Shown here in pieces: positions 19,211-29,099 of a stretch of DNA of 64,000 nucleotides; position 1 is the first letter of the stretch; each line of letters begins with the position of its first letter. The notes under the pieces are model-generated. The model was not told the DNA's origin. It made no database searches and worked only from the letters and a program-made list of their open reading frames with translations. Position numbers and translations under genes: made by a program. This stretch comes from Mangrovibacterium lignilyticum. Its GTDB lineage: Bacteria > Bacteroidota > Bacteroidia > Bacteroidales > Prolixibacteraceae. The stretch spans positions 434,001 to 498,000 of the forward strand of contig NZ_WKLH01000002.1 in the NCBI RefSeq assembly GCF_010882175.1, written 5' to 3'.

Positions 19211-21310
19211 ATGCCTGATTTTTTAGATCAAGATATAAAGTTTTTAGCGGGCGTTGGCCCCAAACGAGCAGAGCTGTTGAAAAAGGAACTTAGTATTTCA
19301 AGTTTCAGGGATTTGCTGTATTATTTCCCTTACAAATACATCGACCGAACCAAATTCTACAAAATCAGGGAGCTCGATGCCAGCCAGGCCTACATACAGG
19401 TAAAAGGGACGCTAGGCAATTTCGAATTGATTGGCGAAGGTCGCAAGCAGCGTTTAACGGCAAGCTTCCACGACGAAACCGGAAGCATGGACCTGATTTG
19501 GTTTGCCGGCATCAAATACATTCGCGAAAACCTGAAGCCGAGGCAGAATTACATTGTTTTTGGCAAACCATCTGTATTTAACGGTCGGATGAACATCATT
19601 CATCCGGAGATTGAAAGCCAGAGCAGCCAACAGGTGAGCACCGGGGTACTACAGGCCTTTTACAATACCACCGAAACCTTGAAAAAGCGTTTCCTGAACA
19701 CCCGAGCCATTAACAAAATTCAACACAACCTGGCTGAATCCATCACAGGAAAAATATATGAAACGCTACCTGCCACGGTGCGCGAACCTTTGAAACTAAT
19801 GCAGCTGGCAAAAGCCCTTCGGCAGATTCATTTTCCGGAAAACACTCAGGACCTGCAAAAAGCCACCTTCCGATTGAAGTTTGAAGAGTTGTTTTACATT
19901 CAGCTCAAGATCCTAAGCTTAAAGCACAAACGGCAGGAAGTTTTTAAAGGGTTTGTTTTTGAACAGGTTGGCTACAATTTCAACACGTTCTTCCAGAATA
20001 ATCTCCCCTTTGAACTGACCGGGGCGCAAAAGAAAGTGACCAAAGAAATCAGGCGCGACTTAGGGAGCGGAAAGCAAATGAACAGACTGGTGCAAGGAGA
20101 TGTTGGTAGCGGAAAAACACTCGTCGCGCTGATGGTTGCTTTAATCGCGTTCGACAATGGCTATCAGGCCAGCTTGATGGCGCCAACTGAGATTCTGGCT
20201 ATTCAGCATTTCAATACAATCAGCCGAATGCTTCAGGGAATTGGGCTAAATGTGGCCCTGCTAACCGGATCAACCCGCAAAAAAGAAAGGGAACGCATTT
20301 ACTCAGGTATCGAAAACGGCGACATTCAGTTCCTGATTGGAACACATGCATTAATCGAGGATACCGTCAACTTTCAAAAACTGGGATTGGTAATCATCGA
20401 CGAACAGCACCGCTTTGGCGTGGCACAACGGGCTAAATTGTGGAAGAAAAATGCGGGCATCCCGCCACATGTTTTGGTAATGACCGCCACTCCCATTCCG
20501 CGGACCCTGGCAATGACCCTGTATGGAGATCTGGACGTTTCTGTCATCGACGAGCTTCCTCCGGGACGTAAACCCATAGAGACCCGCCACTACCTCGAGA
20601 ACCGACGTAATCAGGTATATGATTTCATTCGCAATCAGGTCAACAAAGGACGTCAAGCCTACATAGTTTTCCCATTGATCAGCGAGTCGGAGAAGCTCGA
20701 TTTGAAAAGCCTTGAAGACGGCTATGAGTTACTGAAAAAGGTATTTCCCCGCTTTAAACTGAGCATGGTACATGGCAAGCTAAAACCGGCAGAAAAGGAT
20801 TTCGAAATGCAACAGTTTAAGGACGGAAAAACTCAAATTATGGTTGCCACCACCGTGATTGAAGTTGGTGTGGATGTACCGAATGCTTCGATCATGATCA
20901 TCGAAAGTGCTGAACGTTTTGGCTTGTCACAACTTCACCAGTTGCGCGGCCGTGTTGGGCGGGGTGCCGAGCAGTCCTACTGCTTGCTGATGTCTTCATA
21001 CAAAATCAGTAATGAAAGTCGGAAAAGACTGGAAACAATGGTTCGCACCAACGACGGTTTTGAGATCGCTGAAGTAGACCTCCAACTTCGTGGACCAGGC
21101 GATCTGGAAGGCACACAACAAAGCGGAATCGGCTTCAACCTGAATATAGCCAACCTGGGAAAAGATGGCGAAATACTCCGCATTGCAAGAGACGCAGCAA
21201 TAGACATTCTTGATAACGACCCCCATCTTCAGAGTCGTGACAATCAACTTTTATCCTACCATTTACAACGGATGAAAACCACCGAGTTCGACTGGAGCAT
21301 TATTAGCTAA
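19211..21310 (+). CDS. recG: ATP-dependent DNA helicase RecG
   Basis: 699 residues, standard RecG length. The N-terminal wedge/OB region (about 1-200) includes KGTLGNFELIG. The helicase core has Walker A GDVGSGKT, the RecG-type motif II DEQH in IIDEQHRFGV, MTATPIPRTLA, and the TRG-like C-terminal region VRTNDGFEIAEVDLQLRGPGD. It remodels stalled replication forks and branched DNA. Single-gene unit, divergent from the LolD/MacB-type ATPase. Confidence 0.96.
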   Translation: MPDFLDQDIKFLAGVGPKRAELLKKELSISSFRDLLYYFPYKYIDRTKFYKIRELDASQAYIQVKGTLGNFELIGEGRKQRLTASFHDETGSMDLIWFAGIKYIRENLKPRQNYIVFGKPSVFNGRMNIIHPEIESQSSQQVSTGVLQAFYNTTETLKKRFLNTRAINKIQHNLAESITGKIYETLPATVREPLKLMQLAKALRQIHFPENTQDLQKATFRLKFEELFYIQLKILSLKHKRQEVFKGFVFEQVGYNFNTFFQNNLPFELTGAQKKVTKEIRRDLGSGKQMNRLVQGDVGSGKTLVALMVALIAFDNGYQASLMAPTEILAIQHFNTISRMLQGIGLNVALLTGSTRKKERERIYSGIENGDIQFLIGTHALIEDTVNFQKLGLVIIDEQHRFGVAQRAKLWKKNAGIPPHVLVMTATPIPRTLAMTLYGDLDVSVIDELPPGRKPIETRHYLENRRNQVYDFIRNQVNKGRQAYIVFPLISESEKLDLKSLEDGYELLKKVFPRFKLSMVHGKLKPAEKDFEMQQFKDGKTQIMVATTVIEVGVDVPNASIMIIESAERFGLSQLHQLRGRVGRGAEQSYCLLMSSYKISNESRKRLETMVRTNDGFEIAEVDLQLRGPGDLEGTQQSGIGFNLNIANLGKDGEILRIARDAAIDILDNDPHLQSRDNQLLSYHLQRMKTTEFDWSIIS

Positions 21311-21332
21311 CAGCAATTTGAGGAGCATTTTT

Positions 21333-21362
21333 TTTGAATTCAAAATAAAGTAATTACATTTG
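21333..21362 (+). promoter_or_regulatory. canonical Bacteroidota promoter of the rseC-rnf operon
   Basis: TTTG (21333-21336), an 18-base spacer, then TACATTTG (21355-21362) match the -33 TTTG / -7 TAnnTTTG consensus. The transcript would start near 21368 and have a leader of about 220 bases before rseC. A second TAnnTTTG box (TAGTTTTG, 21542-21549) lies closer to the gene but has no good -33. Confidence 0.75.
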
Positions 21363-21364
21363 CC

Positions 21365-21380
21365 GTGCAATCGATTGTAC
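21365..21380. promoter_or_regulatory. operator-like palindrome at the predicted rnf transcription start
   Basis: GTGCAATC/GATTGTAC is a 16-base inverted repeat with seven of eight pairs matching and no loop. It lies directly after the -7 box, so a bound dimer would cover the start site. The regulator is unknown. Confidence 0.45.
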
Positions 21381-21587
21381 AAAGTCGTCAAAAACAATGA
21401 CTTTTGTCAACAAACGCTATATCTACCTGTATATCAGCCAACATGAAATCATAAATAATCTCTATTATTTATAAAGAATATAAATAAGAATAGATATTTT
21501 AAAAATGATTTTACAACATAAGCAAGTTATTCAAATAGGTATAGTTTTGCAGCGAAAAAGCTTTTAGGGGGGTAATAATTTAGAAGG

Positions 21588-22004
21588 ATGTCAGGAGAAA
21601 TTACACACACGGGAATTATAAAGAAGCTTTCAGAAAAGGGGATAATCGTTGGCATAATTAACGAATCTGCATGTGCCTCTTGTCATGCCCAAGGGAGTTG
21701 CACAGCAGCAGACATGAAAGACAAAGAAGTTGAGATTCATCACTTCGAAGGGAATTATTCGGTCGGACAACAGGTAACGGTTATTGGCAAAACTTCTCAA
21801 GGTTTCAAAGCCCTGCTTTGGGGTTATTTAATGCCATTCATTCTTCTTTTGACCGTTCTCATCATAACAACCTCGCTAAATATTTCGGAAGGAATTGGCG
21901 GCCTACTGGCATTAGCTATTTTGGTCCCTTATTACTTTATCCTCTTTCTTTTCAGGAACCGGATGAAAAAAACGTTTGAATTTGAAATCAAGCCTTTACA
22001 ATAA
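21588..22004 (+). CDS. rseC: RseC/SoxR-reducing-system family membrane protein
   Basis: 138 residues. The N-terminal domain carries the cysteine cluster CASCHAQGSCTAADM (about 28-42), followed by two membrane helices (about 81-101 and 105-125). This is the RseC/MucC family, which in proteobacteria is tied to sigma-E control and to SoxR reduction together with Rnf (Rsx). Here it is the first gene of the rnf operon, 8 bases before rnfB, in agreement with a role in assembling or regulating Rnf. Confidence 0.88.
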   Translation: MSGEITHTGIIKKLSEKGIIVGIINESACASCHAQGSCTAADMKDKEVEIHHFEGNYSVGQQVTVIGKTSQGFKALLWGYLMPFILLLTVLIITTSLNISEGIGGLLALAILVPYYFILFLFRNRMKKTFEFEIKPLQ

Positions 22005-22012
22005 TAAGTGAA

Positions 22013-22945
22013 ATGAACATGACTATTGTTTATACTATTGTTAGTTTGAGCGCAATCGGAACCTTGGCAGCGGTGATTCTGTATTTTGTTGCTCAAAAAT
22101 TTAAAGTATACGAAGATCCACGGATCGATGACGTTGAAAAAGCGCTGCCCGGAGCCAATTGTGGTGGATGTGGTTTTGCAGGATGCCGTGCATTTGCTGA
22201 AAGCTGTGTGAAAGCATCTGATTTATCAGATCTTTTTTGCCCGGTTGGCGGAAACGATTGCATGACAGGTGTCGCCGACATTTTAGGCATGGAAGCCGTT
22301 GTGCAAACGCCGAAAGTTGCCGTTGTCCGTTGTAACGGAGGATGTGACCAGCGACCAAAAACAAACCAATTTGACGGGGCCTCCTCGTGTGCGGTTGCTG
22401 CTTCACTTTACAGTGGCGAAACTGGTTGCCAATACGGTTGTTTAAGCCATGGCGATTGTGTTACTGCCTGCGATTTCGATGCGATTCACATGAATCCGGA
22501 AACCGGCTTACCCGAAGTGATTGATGACAAGTGTGTGGCCTGTGGCGCCTGTGTAGATGCCTGCCCGAAAAACTTGATCGAGTTACGCAAAAAAGCCCCG
22601 AAAGATCGTAAGATCTACGTTTCGTGCCGGAACGAAGATAAAGGTGGCGTGGCTAAAAAATCGTGCTCGGTTGCCTGCATCGGTTGTAGCAAGTGTTTTA
22701 AAGTATGTCCGTTTGATGCCATCACGATGGCCAACAACCTGGCCTATATCGATGCCGACAAATGTAAGTTGTGCCGTAAGTGTGTGGTTGAATGTCCGAC
22801 AAATGCCATTGTTGAATTGAACTTTCCACCACGCAAACCCAAAACCGACCTGCCACCAAAACCTGCAGCTAAAACTGTGGAAAAAGCAGCAGCTCCAAAA
22901 GAGTCGGCAACAGATAGTCAAACCGAAAACAACGAAACTAAATAA
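22013..22945 (+). CDS. rnfB: Rnf electron transport complex, subunit B
   Basis: 310 residues. One N-terminal membrane helix (about 4-26) anchors a cytoplasmic iron-sulfur protein. The Fes domain has NCGGCGFAGCRAFAESC (about 45-61), followed by several CxxCxxCxxxC sets (CVACGACVDACP, CIGCSKCFKVCP, CKLCRKCVVECP). The tail is rich in K, P, A and E. RnfB takes electrons from ferredoxin. A second ATG two codons in (22019) is possible. The gene ends 11 bases before rnfC. Confidence 0.95.
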   Translation: MNMTIVYTIVSLSAIGTLAAVILYFVAQKFKVYEDPRIDDVEKALPGANCGGCGFAGCRAFAESCVKASDLSDLFCPVGGNDCMTGVADILGMEAVVQTPKVAVVRCNGGCDQRPKTNQFDGASSCAVAASLYSGETGCQYGCLSHGDCVTACDFDAIHMNPETGLPEVIDDKCVACGACVDACPKNLIELRKKAPKDRKIYVSCRNEDKGGVAKKSCSVACIGCSKCFKVCPFDAITMANNLAYIDADKCKLCRKCVVECPTNAIVELNFPPRKPKTDLPPKPAAKTVEKAAAPKESATDSQTENNETK

Positions 22946-22956
22946 GGAGGCCAATC

Positions 22957-24288
22957 GTGTTAAAAACGTTCAAAATTGGTGGGGTACATCCTGCTGAAAA
23001 TAAGTTTTCAGCCGATAAAGCCATTGAAAAGCTGGCTTTACCTAAAAGTGTCTTTATCCCCGTCGCCCAACATATTGGAGCACCGGCCCAGGCGCTGGTT
23101 AAAAAAGGAGATCAGGTTAAAGTGGGACAAATTATTGCCCAAGCAGGCGGATTTGTCTCTGCAAACATTCACTCATCCGTTTCAGGAACAGTTAAGAAAG
23201 TAGATCTGGCGACAGATGCTTCCGGTTACCCGAAACAAGGCATTTTTATAGATGTGGAAGGAGACGAATGGGAAGATACCATTATTACGGATGACAAGCT
23301 GATCGAGAAATTCGATACAGACAGCAAAACCATCATCGATAAAATTAATGCGGCAGGTATTGTCGGCTTAGGCGGTGCCACCTTCCCTACCCATGTAAAA
23401 CTGATGCCTCCTCCGGGATCAAAGGCAGAAATGCTTATTATTAATGGTGTTGAATGTGAGCCGTACCTGACTGCCGACCACCGTTTGATGTTGGAAAAAG
23501 GTCAGGAGATCCTGGTTGGAACCCGCATTTTAATGGCTGCGTTGGGCGTTAATAAAGCCTACATCGGAATTGAGAATAATAAAAAGGATGCAATTGGTCG
23601 TCTGAAAGAGTTAACAGCGTCAGAGTCGTCTATCGAAATTGTTCCTTTAAAAGTAAAATATCCGCAAGGTGGAGAAAAGCAGCTGATCAAAGCTGTTACC
23701 GGACGTGAGGTTCCTTCAGGCGCTCTGCCAATTGCAGTTGGTGCGGTTGTGAGTAACGTGGGTACAGCCTTTGCAGTTTACGAAGCTGTTCAAAAAAATA
23801 AACCGCTCATTGAGCGAGTTGTAACTGTAACCGGAAAGTCAGTATCCAAGCCTTCCAATTTCATGGTTCGTGTCGGTACACCGGTTAACGAACTGATTGA
23901 TGCGGCTGGCGGCCTTCCGGAAGATACAGGGAAAGTAATCAGCGGTGGACCTATGATGGGAAAAGCCATCGCTTCGCTGGACGTTCCGGTAACCAAGGGA
24001 ACTTCGGGAATCCTGATTATGCCTGACCAGGATGCTAAGCGGAAAACAAGTCAAAATTGTATCCGGTGCGGCCGTTGTGTTACTGTTTGCCCAATGGGAT
24101 TGGAGCCTTTCCTGCTGATGACAGTCTCTGAAAGACAGATCTGGGATCGGGCCGAGTCTGATTGCATCATGGACTGTATCGAGTGTGGATCCTGCAGTTT
24201 CACCTGTCCTGCCGATCGCCCATTGCTCGACTACATCAGACTTGGGAAAGGCAAAGTCGGACAAATCATCCGCAGCAGAAAGAAATAA
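22957..24288 (+). CDS. rnfC: Rnf electron transport complex, subunit C
   Basis: 443 residues from a GTG at 22957, with an AGGAGG ribosome site just upstream (22945-22950), unusually strong for this phylum, which supports the GTG start. It has the NADH/FMN-binding Complex1_51K-like region (GLGGATFPTHVKL, NGVECEPYLTADHRL) and two C-terminal 4Fe-4S motifs (CIRCGRCVTVCP and CIECGSCSFTCP). It is the peripheral subunit that exchanges electrons with NAD. Confidence 0.96.
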   Translation: MLKTFKIGGVHPAENKFSADKAIEKLALPKSVFIPVAQHIGAPAQALVKKGDQVKVGQIIAQAGGFVSANIHSSVSGTVKKVDLATDASGYPKQGIFIDVEGDEWEDTIITDDKLIEKFDTDSKTIIDKINAAGIVGLGGATFPTHVKLMPPPGSKAEMLIINGVECEPYLTADHRLMLEKGQEILVGTRILMAALGVNKAYIGIENNKKDAIGRLKELTASESSIEIVPLKVKYPQGGEKQLIKAVTGREVPSGALPIAVGAVVSNVGTAFAVYEAVQKNKPLIERVVTVTGKSVSKPSNFMVRVGTPVNELIDAAGGLPEDTGKVISGGPMMGKAIASLDVPVTKGTSGILIMPDQDAKRKTSQNCIRCGRCVTVCPMGLEPFLLMTVSERQIWDRAESDCIMDCIECGSCSFTCPADRPLLDYIRLGKGKVGQIIRSRKK

Positions 24289-24331
24289 AACCAACAAACA
24301 AAAATCAACGAATCATTCAGAATAAATAAAA

Positions 24332-25315
24332 ATGAGTAAACTGCTTACCATATCACCTTCACCACACGTTCATACAAGCGAGTCGGTGAATAAGATCATG
24401 TACCGGGTTATTCTGGCCCTTGTTCCGGCTTTAGTCTGGTCGGTATTCATGTTCGGCCTTGATGCTGTCCGTGTCACCTTGCTGGCTGTCGTGGCATGTA
24501 TGGGATTTGAATACCTGATCCAACGTTTCATGATGAAAGAGGAACCGAAAATTACAGACGGTTCGGCTGCCTTAACCGGTATTTTATTAGCTTTTAACGT
24601 ACCTGCGTCAATTCCCAGCTGGATCATCATCATTGGGGCGCTTGTTGCTGTTGGAGTCGGCAAACTATCGTTCGGCGGATTGGGAAACAATCCTTTCAAT
24701 CCTGCTTTGGTGGGACGTGTGTTCCTGCTGATATCTTTCCCTGTTCAAATGACCAGCTGGCCGGTTGGCATCCATGCGCAAACCGATGCTGTGACTACAG
24801 CTACACCGCTGGCTATTTTAAAAGAAGGTGTAAAAGCGGGACAGCCAATTGCCGATCTGATGCACAAACTGCCGTCAAGCATTGATCTGCTGTATGGTAA
24901 TATCGCCGGTTCAATGGGTGAAATTTCAGCAGCCCTCTTAATATTGGGGTTTGCCTATATGCTATGGAAGCAAGTAATTACCTGGCACATTCCGGTTTTC
25001 GTACTGGGAACCATTTTCATGTTCCAGGGAGGTTTGTTCCTGCTGAATCCCTATAAATTTATCGAGCCGGTATTTCACCTGTTAACCGGTGGAGCCATGC
25101 TTGGAGCGATATACATGGCAACCGATATGGTAACTTCCCCAATGACCCACAAAGGACAGTTTGTTTATGCGTTGGGTATTGGAGTGATCACCGTGCTTAT
25201 TCGTAATTTCGGAGCTTATCCTGAAGGTATTTCCTTTGCCATTTTAATTATGAACGGTTTCACGCCGCTGATTAACGTGTACCTGAAACCTAAACGCTTT
25301 GGAGGGAAAAACTAA
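24332..25315 (+). CDS. rnfD: Rnf electron transport complex, subunit D
   Basis: 327 residues, many membrane helices, NqrB/RnfD family. The flavin attachment motif is TTAT at residues 155-158, where a threonine is expected to bind FMN covalently. The conserved GGLGNNPFNPALVGRVF segment is present. Its stop overlaps the rnfG ATG by one base. Confidence 0.95.
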   Translation: MSKLLTISPSPHVHTSESVNKIMYRVILALVPALVWSVFMFGLDAVRVTLLAVVACMGFEYLIQRFMMKEEPKITDGSAALTGILLAFNVPASIPSWIIIIGALVAVGVGKLSFGGLGNNPFNPALVGRVFLLISFPVQMTSWPVGIHAQTDAVTTATPLAILKEGVKAGQPIADLMHKLPSSIDLLYGNIAGSMGEISAALLILGFAYMLWKQVITWHIPVFVLGTIFMFQGGLFLLNPYKFIEPVFHLLTGGAMLGAIYMATDMVTSPMTHKGQFVYALGIGVITVLIRNFGAYPEGISFAILIMNGFTPLINVYLKPKRFGGKN

Positions 25316-25959
25316 TGGCTACTATAAAATCAAGTTTTCAGAATATGGTTTTGACCCTGTTTGCGGTCACCCTAATATCGGCAACAGTACTGGGTTTTGT
25401 ACACAGTCTGACTAAAGATGCCATTGAGGCATCGAAACTAAAAGCTCAAAACGAAGCGATTAAATCAATTCTTCCGGAATTCGATAGTTTAGGTGAAAGC
25501 TGGAAAGCAGCTCCGACAGAAGGCGGAGACAGTCTGACCTTCTTCCCTGCTTACGACGCTTCGAAAAATCTGGTTGGTGTCGCTGTTAAAACTTATAGCA
25601 AAAATGGTTTTAGCGGATTAATTGAGCTCATGGTTGGCTTTAAGCCCGACGGTGAAATCAGCGGCTACCAGGTATTGGAACACAAAGAAACTCCGGGATT
25701 AGGATCGAAGGCTCAAGCTTGGTTCAGCAACGAAACAAAGCCCAAACAAAATATCATCGGCAAAAACCCGGAAACAACCGACATGCACGTTAGTAAAGAC
25801 GGTGGTCAGGTAGATGCGATTACTGCTTCGACAATTACTTCTCGCGCGTTTCTGGAAGCTGTACGTCGCGCCTACGACACTTATAAAAACAATTTACCGG
25901 CTGCCGAAGAAGAGCCGGCGGTTTCATCAGAACCAGAATCAGAAGGAGGTGAATCATGA
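25315..25959 (+). CDS. rnfG: Rnf electron transport complex, subunit G
   Basis: 214 residues. One N-terminal membrane helix (about 10-30), then a periplasmic FMN-binding domain with HKETPGLGSKA and the flavinylation motif DAITASTITS, in which T173 is the likely FMN site. The acidic C-terminal tail ([17 protein letters not shown]) is unusual in its charge. The gene overlaps both neighbours, by one base with rnfD and four with rnfE. Confidence 0.94.
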   Translation: MATIKSSFQNMVLTLFAVTLISATVLGFVHSLTKDAIEASKLKAQNEAIKSILPEFDSLGESWKAAPTEGGDSLTFFPAYDASKNLVGVAVKTYSKNGFSGLIELMVGFKPDGEISGYQVLEHKETPGLGSKAQAWFSNETKPKQNIIGKNPETTDMHVSKDGGQVDAITASTITSRAFLEAVRRAYDTYKNNLPAAEEEPAVSSEPESEGGES

Positions 25960-26540
25960 ATCAAATGAATAATTTCACAAAAGGATTTTTTAAGGAAAAC
26001 CCCATTTTTGTTTTGCTGTTGGGGATGTGTCCTACCCTTGGAGTAACGTCATCGGCCATCAATGGTTTGGGGATGGGATTAGCAACAACCTTCGTTCTGG
26101 TGATGGCCAACATTGTGGTTTCAATGGTTAAAAATATCATTCCTGAAAAAGTGCGAATCCCAAGTTTCATCGTTATCATCGCCGCTTTTGTAACCGTGGT
26201 TGAGCTGCTCATGCAAGCCTACCTCCCTGCCCTGTTTAAGAGCTTAGGCTTGTTCATCCCTTTGATTGTAGTGAACTGTATTGTTTTGGGACGTGCCGAG
26301 GCATTCGCTTCTAAAAACGATGTGCTGTCATCTGCAGTTGACGGAGCAAGCATGGGACTCGGTTTCTCACTGGCATTGACCATGCTGGGAACCATTCGCG
26401 AATTCCTGGGAAGCGGTATGATGTTTGGCATCAAAATTTTCCCTGAAGATTATGGGATGCTCCTTTTTGTATTGGCACCAGGTGCATTCATCGCCTTAGG
26501 TTATCTGATTGCTTTAATTAACCGAATTAGAAAAGTATAG
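25956..26540 (+). CDS. rnfE: Rnf electron transport complex, subunit E
   Basis: 194 residues, about six membrane helices, NqrD/RnfE family. The conserved [17 protein letters not shown], which includes one of the membrane cysteines that ligate the intramembrane iron-sulfur cluster, and [12 protein letters not shown] are visible. It pairs with RnfA in the membrane core. It starts four bases before the rnfG stop. Confidence 0.95.
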   Translation: MNQMNNFTKGFFKENPIFVLLLGMCPTLGVTSSAINGLGMGLATTFVLVMANIVVSMVKNIIPEKVRIPSFIVIIAAFVTVVELLMQAYLPALFKSLGLFIPLIVVNCIVLGRAEAFASKNDVLSSAVDGASMGLGFSLALTMLGTIREFLGSGMMFGIKIFPEDYGMLLFVLAPGAFIALGYLIALINRIRKV

Positions 26541-26551
26541 GAGATACGAAC

Positions 26552-27124
26552 ATGGAATATATATTAATCATTATATCAGCCGTATTTGTACACAATATTG
26601 TACTCTCTCAATTCCTCGGAATATGTCCGTTCCTTGGTGTATCGAAACGTATTTCCACCGCCGTGGGAATGACCGGTGCCGTCACCTTTGTGTTGGTTTT
26701 GGCGACCATCGTTACCTACCTGATTCAGAAAAACATTTTGGATCCTTTCAACATTGGTTACCTGCAAACGATCTCCTTTATTCTGGTTATCGCTTCGCTG
26801 GTTCAGTTGGTTGAAATTATCCTTAAAAAAGTAAGTCCTTCGCTGTACCAGGCGTTGGGTGTTTTCCTTCCGCTGATTACCACTAACTGCGCGATTTTGG
26901 GGGTTGCCATTCTGACCATTCAAAAGGATTTCAACCTGATGGAAAGTGTTGTGTTTGCGATTGCCAACGCACTTGGCTTTGGTCTGGCACTGGTTCTGTT
27001 TGCCGGACTGCGCGAACACCTCGAACTAATCGAAATTCCCAAAGGTTTGAAAGGAACACCGATTGCACTGATCGTTGCCGGTATTCTGGCCATGGCTTTC
27101 ATGGGATTCAGTGGTTTGGTTTAA
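26552..27124 (+). CDS. rnfA: Rnf electron transport complex, subunit A
   Basis: 190 residues, about six membrane helices, NqrE/RnfA family. The twin half-motifs [14 protein letters not shown] and [13 protein letters not shown] hold the paired cysteines that bind the intramembrane iron-sulfur cluster shared with RnfE. It is the last gene of the operon and is followed by a terminator 25 bases downstream. Confidence 0.95.
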   Translation: MEYILIIISAVFVHNIVLSQFLGICPFLGVSKRISTAVGMTGAVTFVLVLATIVTYLIQKNILDPFNIGYLQTISFILVIASLVQLVEIILKKVSPSLYQALGVFLPLITTNCAILGVAILTIQKDFNLMESVVFAIANALGFGLALVLFAGLREHLELIEIPKGLKGTPIALIVAGILAMAFMGFSGLV

Positions 27125-27149
27125 AAATTACATGCAAACATATCGTTAG

Positions 27150-27173
27150 AAAGGCAGCCCTCGGGTTGCCTTT
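27150..27173 (+). terminator. terminator of the rnf operon
   Basis: Ten-base stem AAAGGCAGCC / GGTTGCCTTT (one G-U) around a 4-base loop, followed by a T-rich run. It lies 25 bases after the rnfA stop. Confidence 0.85.
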
Positions 27174-27284
27174 ATTCATTTATCGTATTTCCGGAATGCT
27201 ATCCTTTACATAGAAATAAGCCGGTATTTAACCGTACTTCTGAAAAGTTGAATACATTTATAGCTACAACCGATACTTGTTTCT

Positions 27285-28982
27285 ATGAAAAGAATAATCG
27301 CCCTCCTGCTGCTTGCTGCAGTTTTGCTTCAATGTACCCCGGCTCCAAAGAAAGCTGGAATTAATCGGAAATCCGGTCTGGTTGCTCAATCAGCGATGGT
27401 CGTTTCGGCCCGCGAAGAAGCTTCCGAAATCGGACTGGCTATTCTGAAAGAAGGTGGCAATGCTTTCGATGCCATGGTGGCAACCGACCTGGCGTTGCTC
27501 GTTGCCTTCCCTTTTGCCGGCAACATAGGTGGTGGCGGCTTTATGGTTTATCGCCTGAACAATGGCGACTGCGGAGCAATCGATTACCGCGAAAAAGCAC
27601 CGCTGGCAGCCACGCACGACATGTACCTGGACGACAAGGGCGAAGTAATCCCGGGCAACAGCACACTCGGTGCGATGGCAATCGGAGTTCCCGGAACCAT
27701 TGCCGGGTTATTCGCGGTTCATGAAAAACTGGGTTCCTTTCCGATGGAAGACTTGATTCAACCAGCCATCGACCTGGCGACAAAAGGCGTTGTGGTCAGC
27801 GAAAAACAAGCCAATCGACTAAACCATTACAAACAGCATTTCAACACAGCCAACGGCAGAACCATTCTGCTCGACAAGGAATGGACAGCCGGAGACACCA
27901 TCCGGTATCAGGAGCTGGCCGGAACGCTAACCCGTATCCGCAACAATGGCAAGGATGAATTCTATAAAGGTCAAACGGCTCAGCTAATCGTCGACTATGT
28001 GCAACAATTGGGCGGTATTCTGACCATGGAAGATTTGGCGGCTTACGAAGCGAAGTGGCGTACACCAATCACCTTCACCTATAAAGACAACAAAATTATA
28101 GCAATGCCGCCACCTTCAAGCGGAGGAATTTGCCTGGCGCAAATTCTAAAGAGTATTGAGCCCTTTCACATCGGGCAATATAAGCAGAACTCCGTTCAAT
28201 ACATCCAACTGCTCACCGAAGCCGAACGCCGGGCCTATGCTGATCGAGCACATTTTTTGGGTGACCCCGACTTTGTCGATATCCCAACAGACAGCCTGAC
28301 GGATCAAGCCTACCTGAACCGGCGAATGGCTGATTTCTCCTGGGACAAAGCGACCCTGTCAAGCGATGTCTCGCACGGTGAACTAAAAGGCTACGAAAGC
28401 AACGAAACAACCCACTACTCCATTGTCGATTCACAGGGGAATGCCGTTTCTGTAACGACAACTCTGAACGGCGCCTACGGATCGAAAGTGTATGTGGCAG
28501 GTGCCGGATTCTTCCTGAACAACGAGATGGACGATTTCAGCTCGAAACCGGGAACACCGAATATGTTTGGTTTAATCGGCGCCGAAGCCAACGCCATTGC
28601 GCCTCAAAAGCGCATGCTGAGCTCGATGACACCGACAATCGTTGAACAGGATGGCCAGCTAAAAATGGTGGTGGGATCACCCGGAGGATCAACCATTATT
28701 ACCTCGGTTGCGCAAAATATATTGAATGTGCTGGAGTACGATATGAGCATGCAGGAATCGGTCTCGATGCCTCGCTTCCATCACCAGTGGCTACCGGATG
28801 ATATTCGCTTCGAACCGGGTTTCGACAGCCTGGTGTTTGCTCCCTTGCGTGAATTGGGCTACCTGATCGATCTAAGCAACTCTCCCATTATCGGCAAGGT
28901 TGATGCGGTGCTGGTATTACCCGACGGCACACTCGAAGGTGGTGCCGACCCGCGTGGCGACGATAAAGCTGCCGGCTTCTAA
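27285..28982 (+). CDS. ggt: gamma-glutamyltransferase, lipoprotein
   Basis: 565 residues. A lipobox at the N terminus (LLAAVLLQC, Cys17) indicates a membrane-anchored protein. The Ntn-hydrolase core is intact: self-cleavage is expected before T375 in ETTHYSIVD, matching T391 of E. coli GGT, and SMTPTIV and GSPGGSTIITSV follow in the small subunit. It breaks gamma-glutamyl bonds of glutathione and similar peptides in the periplasm. It converges on the TonB-dependent receptor gene. Confidence 0.95.
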   Translation: MKRIIALLLLAAVLLQCTPAPKKAGINRKSGLVAQSAMVVSAREEASEIGLAILKEGGNAFDAMVATDLALLVAFPFAGNIGGGGFMVYRLNNGDCGAIDYREKAPLAATHDMYLDDKGEVIPGNSTLGAMAIGVPGTIAGLFAVHEKLGSFPMEDLIQPAIDLATKGVVVSEKQANRLNHYKQHFNTANGRTILLDKEWTAGDTIRYQELAGTLTRIRNNGKDEFYKGQTAQLIVDYVQQLGGILTMEDLAAYEAKWRTPITFTYKDNKIIAMPPPSSGGICLAQILKSIEPFHIGQYKQNSVQYIQLLTEAERRAYADRAHFLGDPDFVDIPTDSLTDQAYLNRRMADFSWDKATLSSDVSHGELKGYESNETTHYSIVDSQGNAVSVTTTLNGAYGSKVYVAGAGFFLNNEMDDFSSKPGTPNMFGLIGAEANAIAPQKRMLSSMTPTIVEQDGQLKMVVGSPGGSTIITSVAQNILNVLEYDMSMQESVSMPRFHHQWLPDDIRFEPGFDSLVFAPLRELGYLIDLSNSPIIGKVDAVLVLPDGTLEGGADPRGDDKAAGF

Positions 28983-29043
28983 GTGGTGTTTAGACGACAA
29001 GATAATTGAAGATACCGAAAATATTCAGCGGGTTTTAAATGAC

Positions 29044-29070
29044 GAAAGGGTGCACCATGTGCCCCCTTTC
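29044..29070. terminator. hairpin between ggt and the receptor gene
   Basis: Twelve-base stem GAAAGGGTGCAC (29044-29055) / GTGCCCCCTTTC (29059-29070) with one mismatch and a 3-base loop, between two convergent stops (28982 and 29100). A bidirectional terminator is likely, though the T-tract is weak. Confidence 0.55.
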
Positions 29071-29099
29071 TATATCTGTCTCAGATTGCTTTCTATCTG

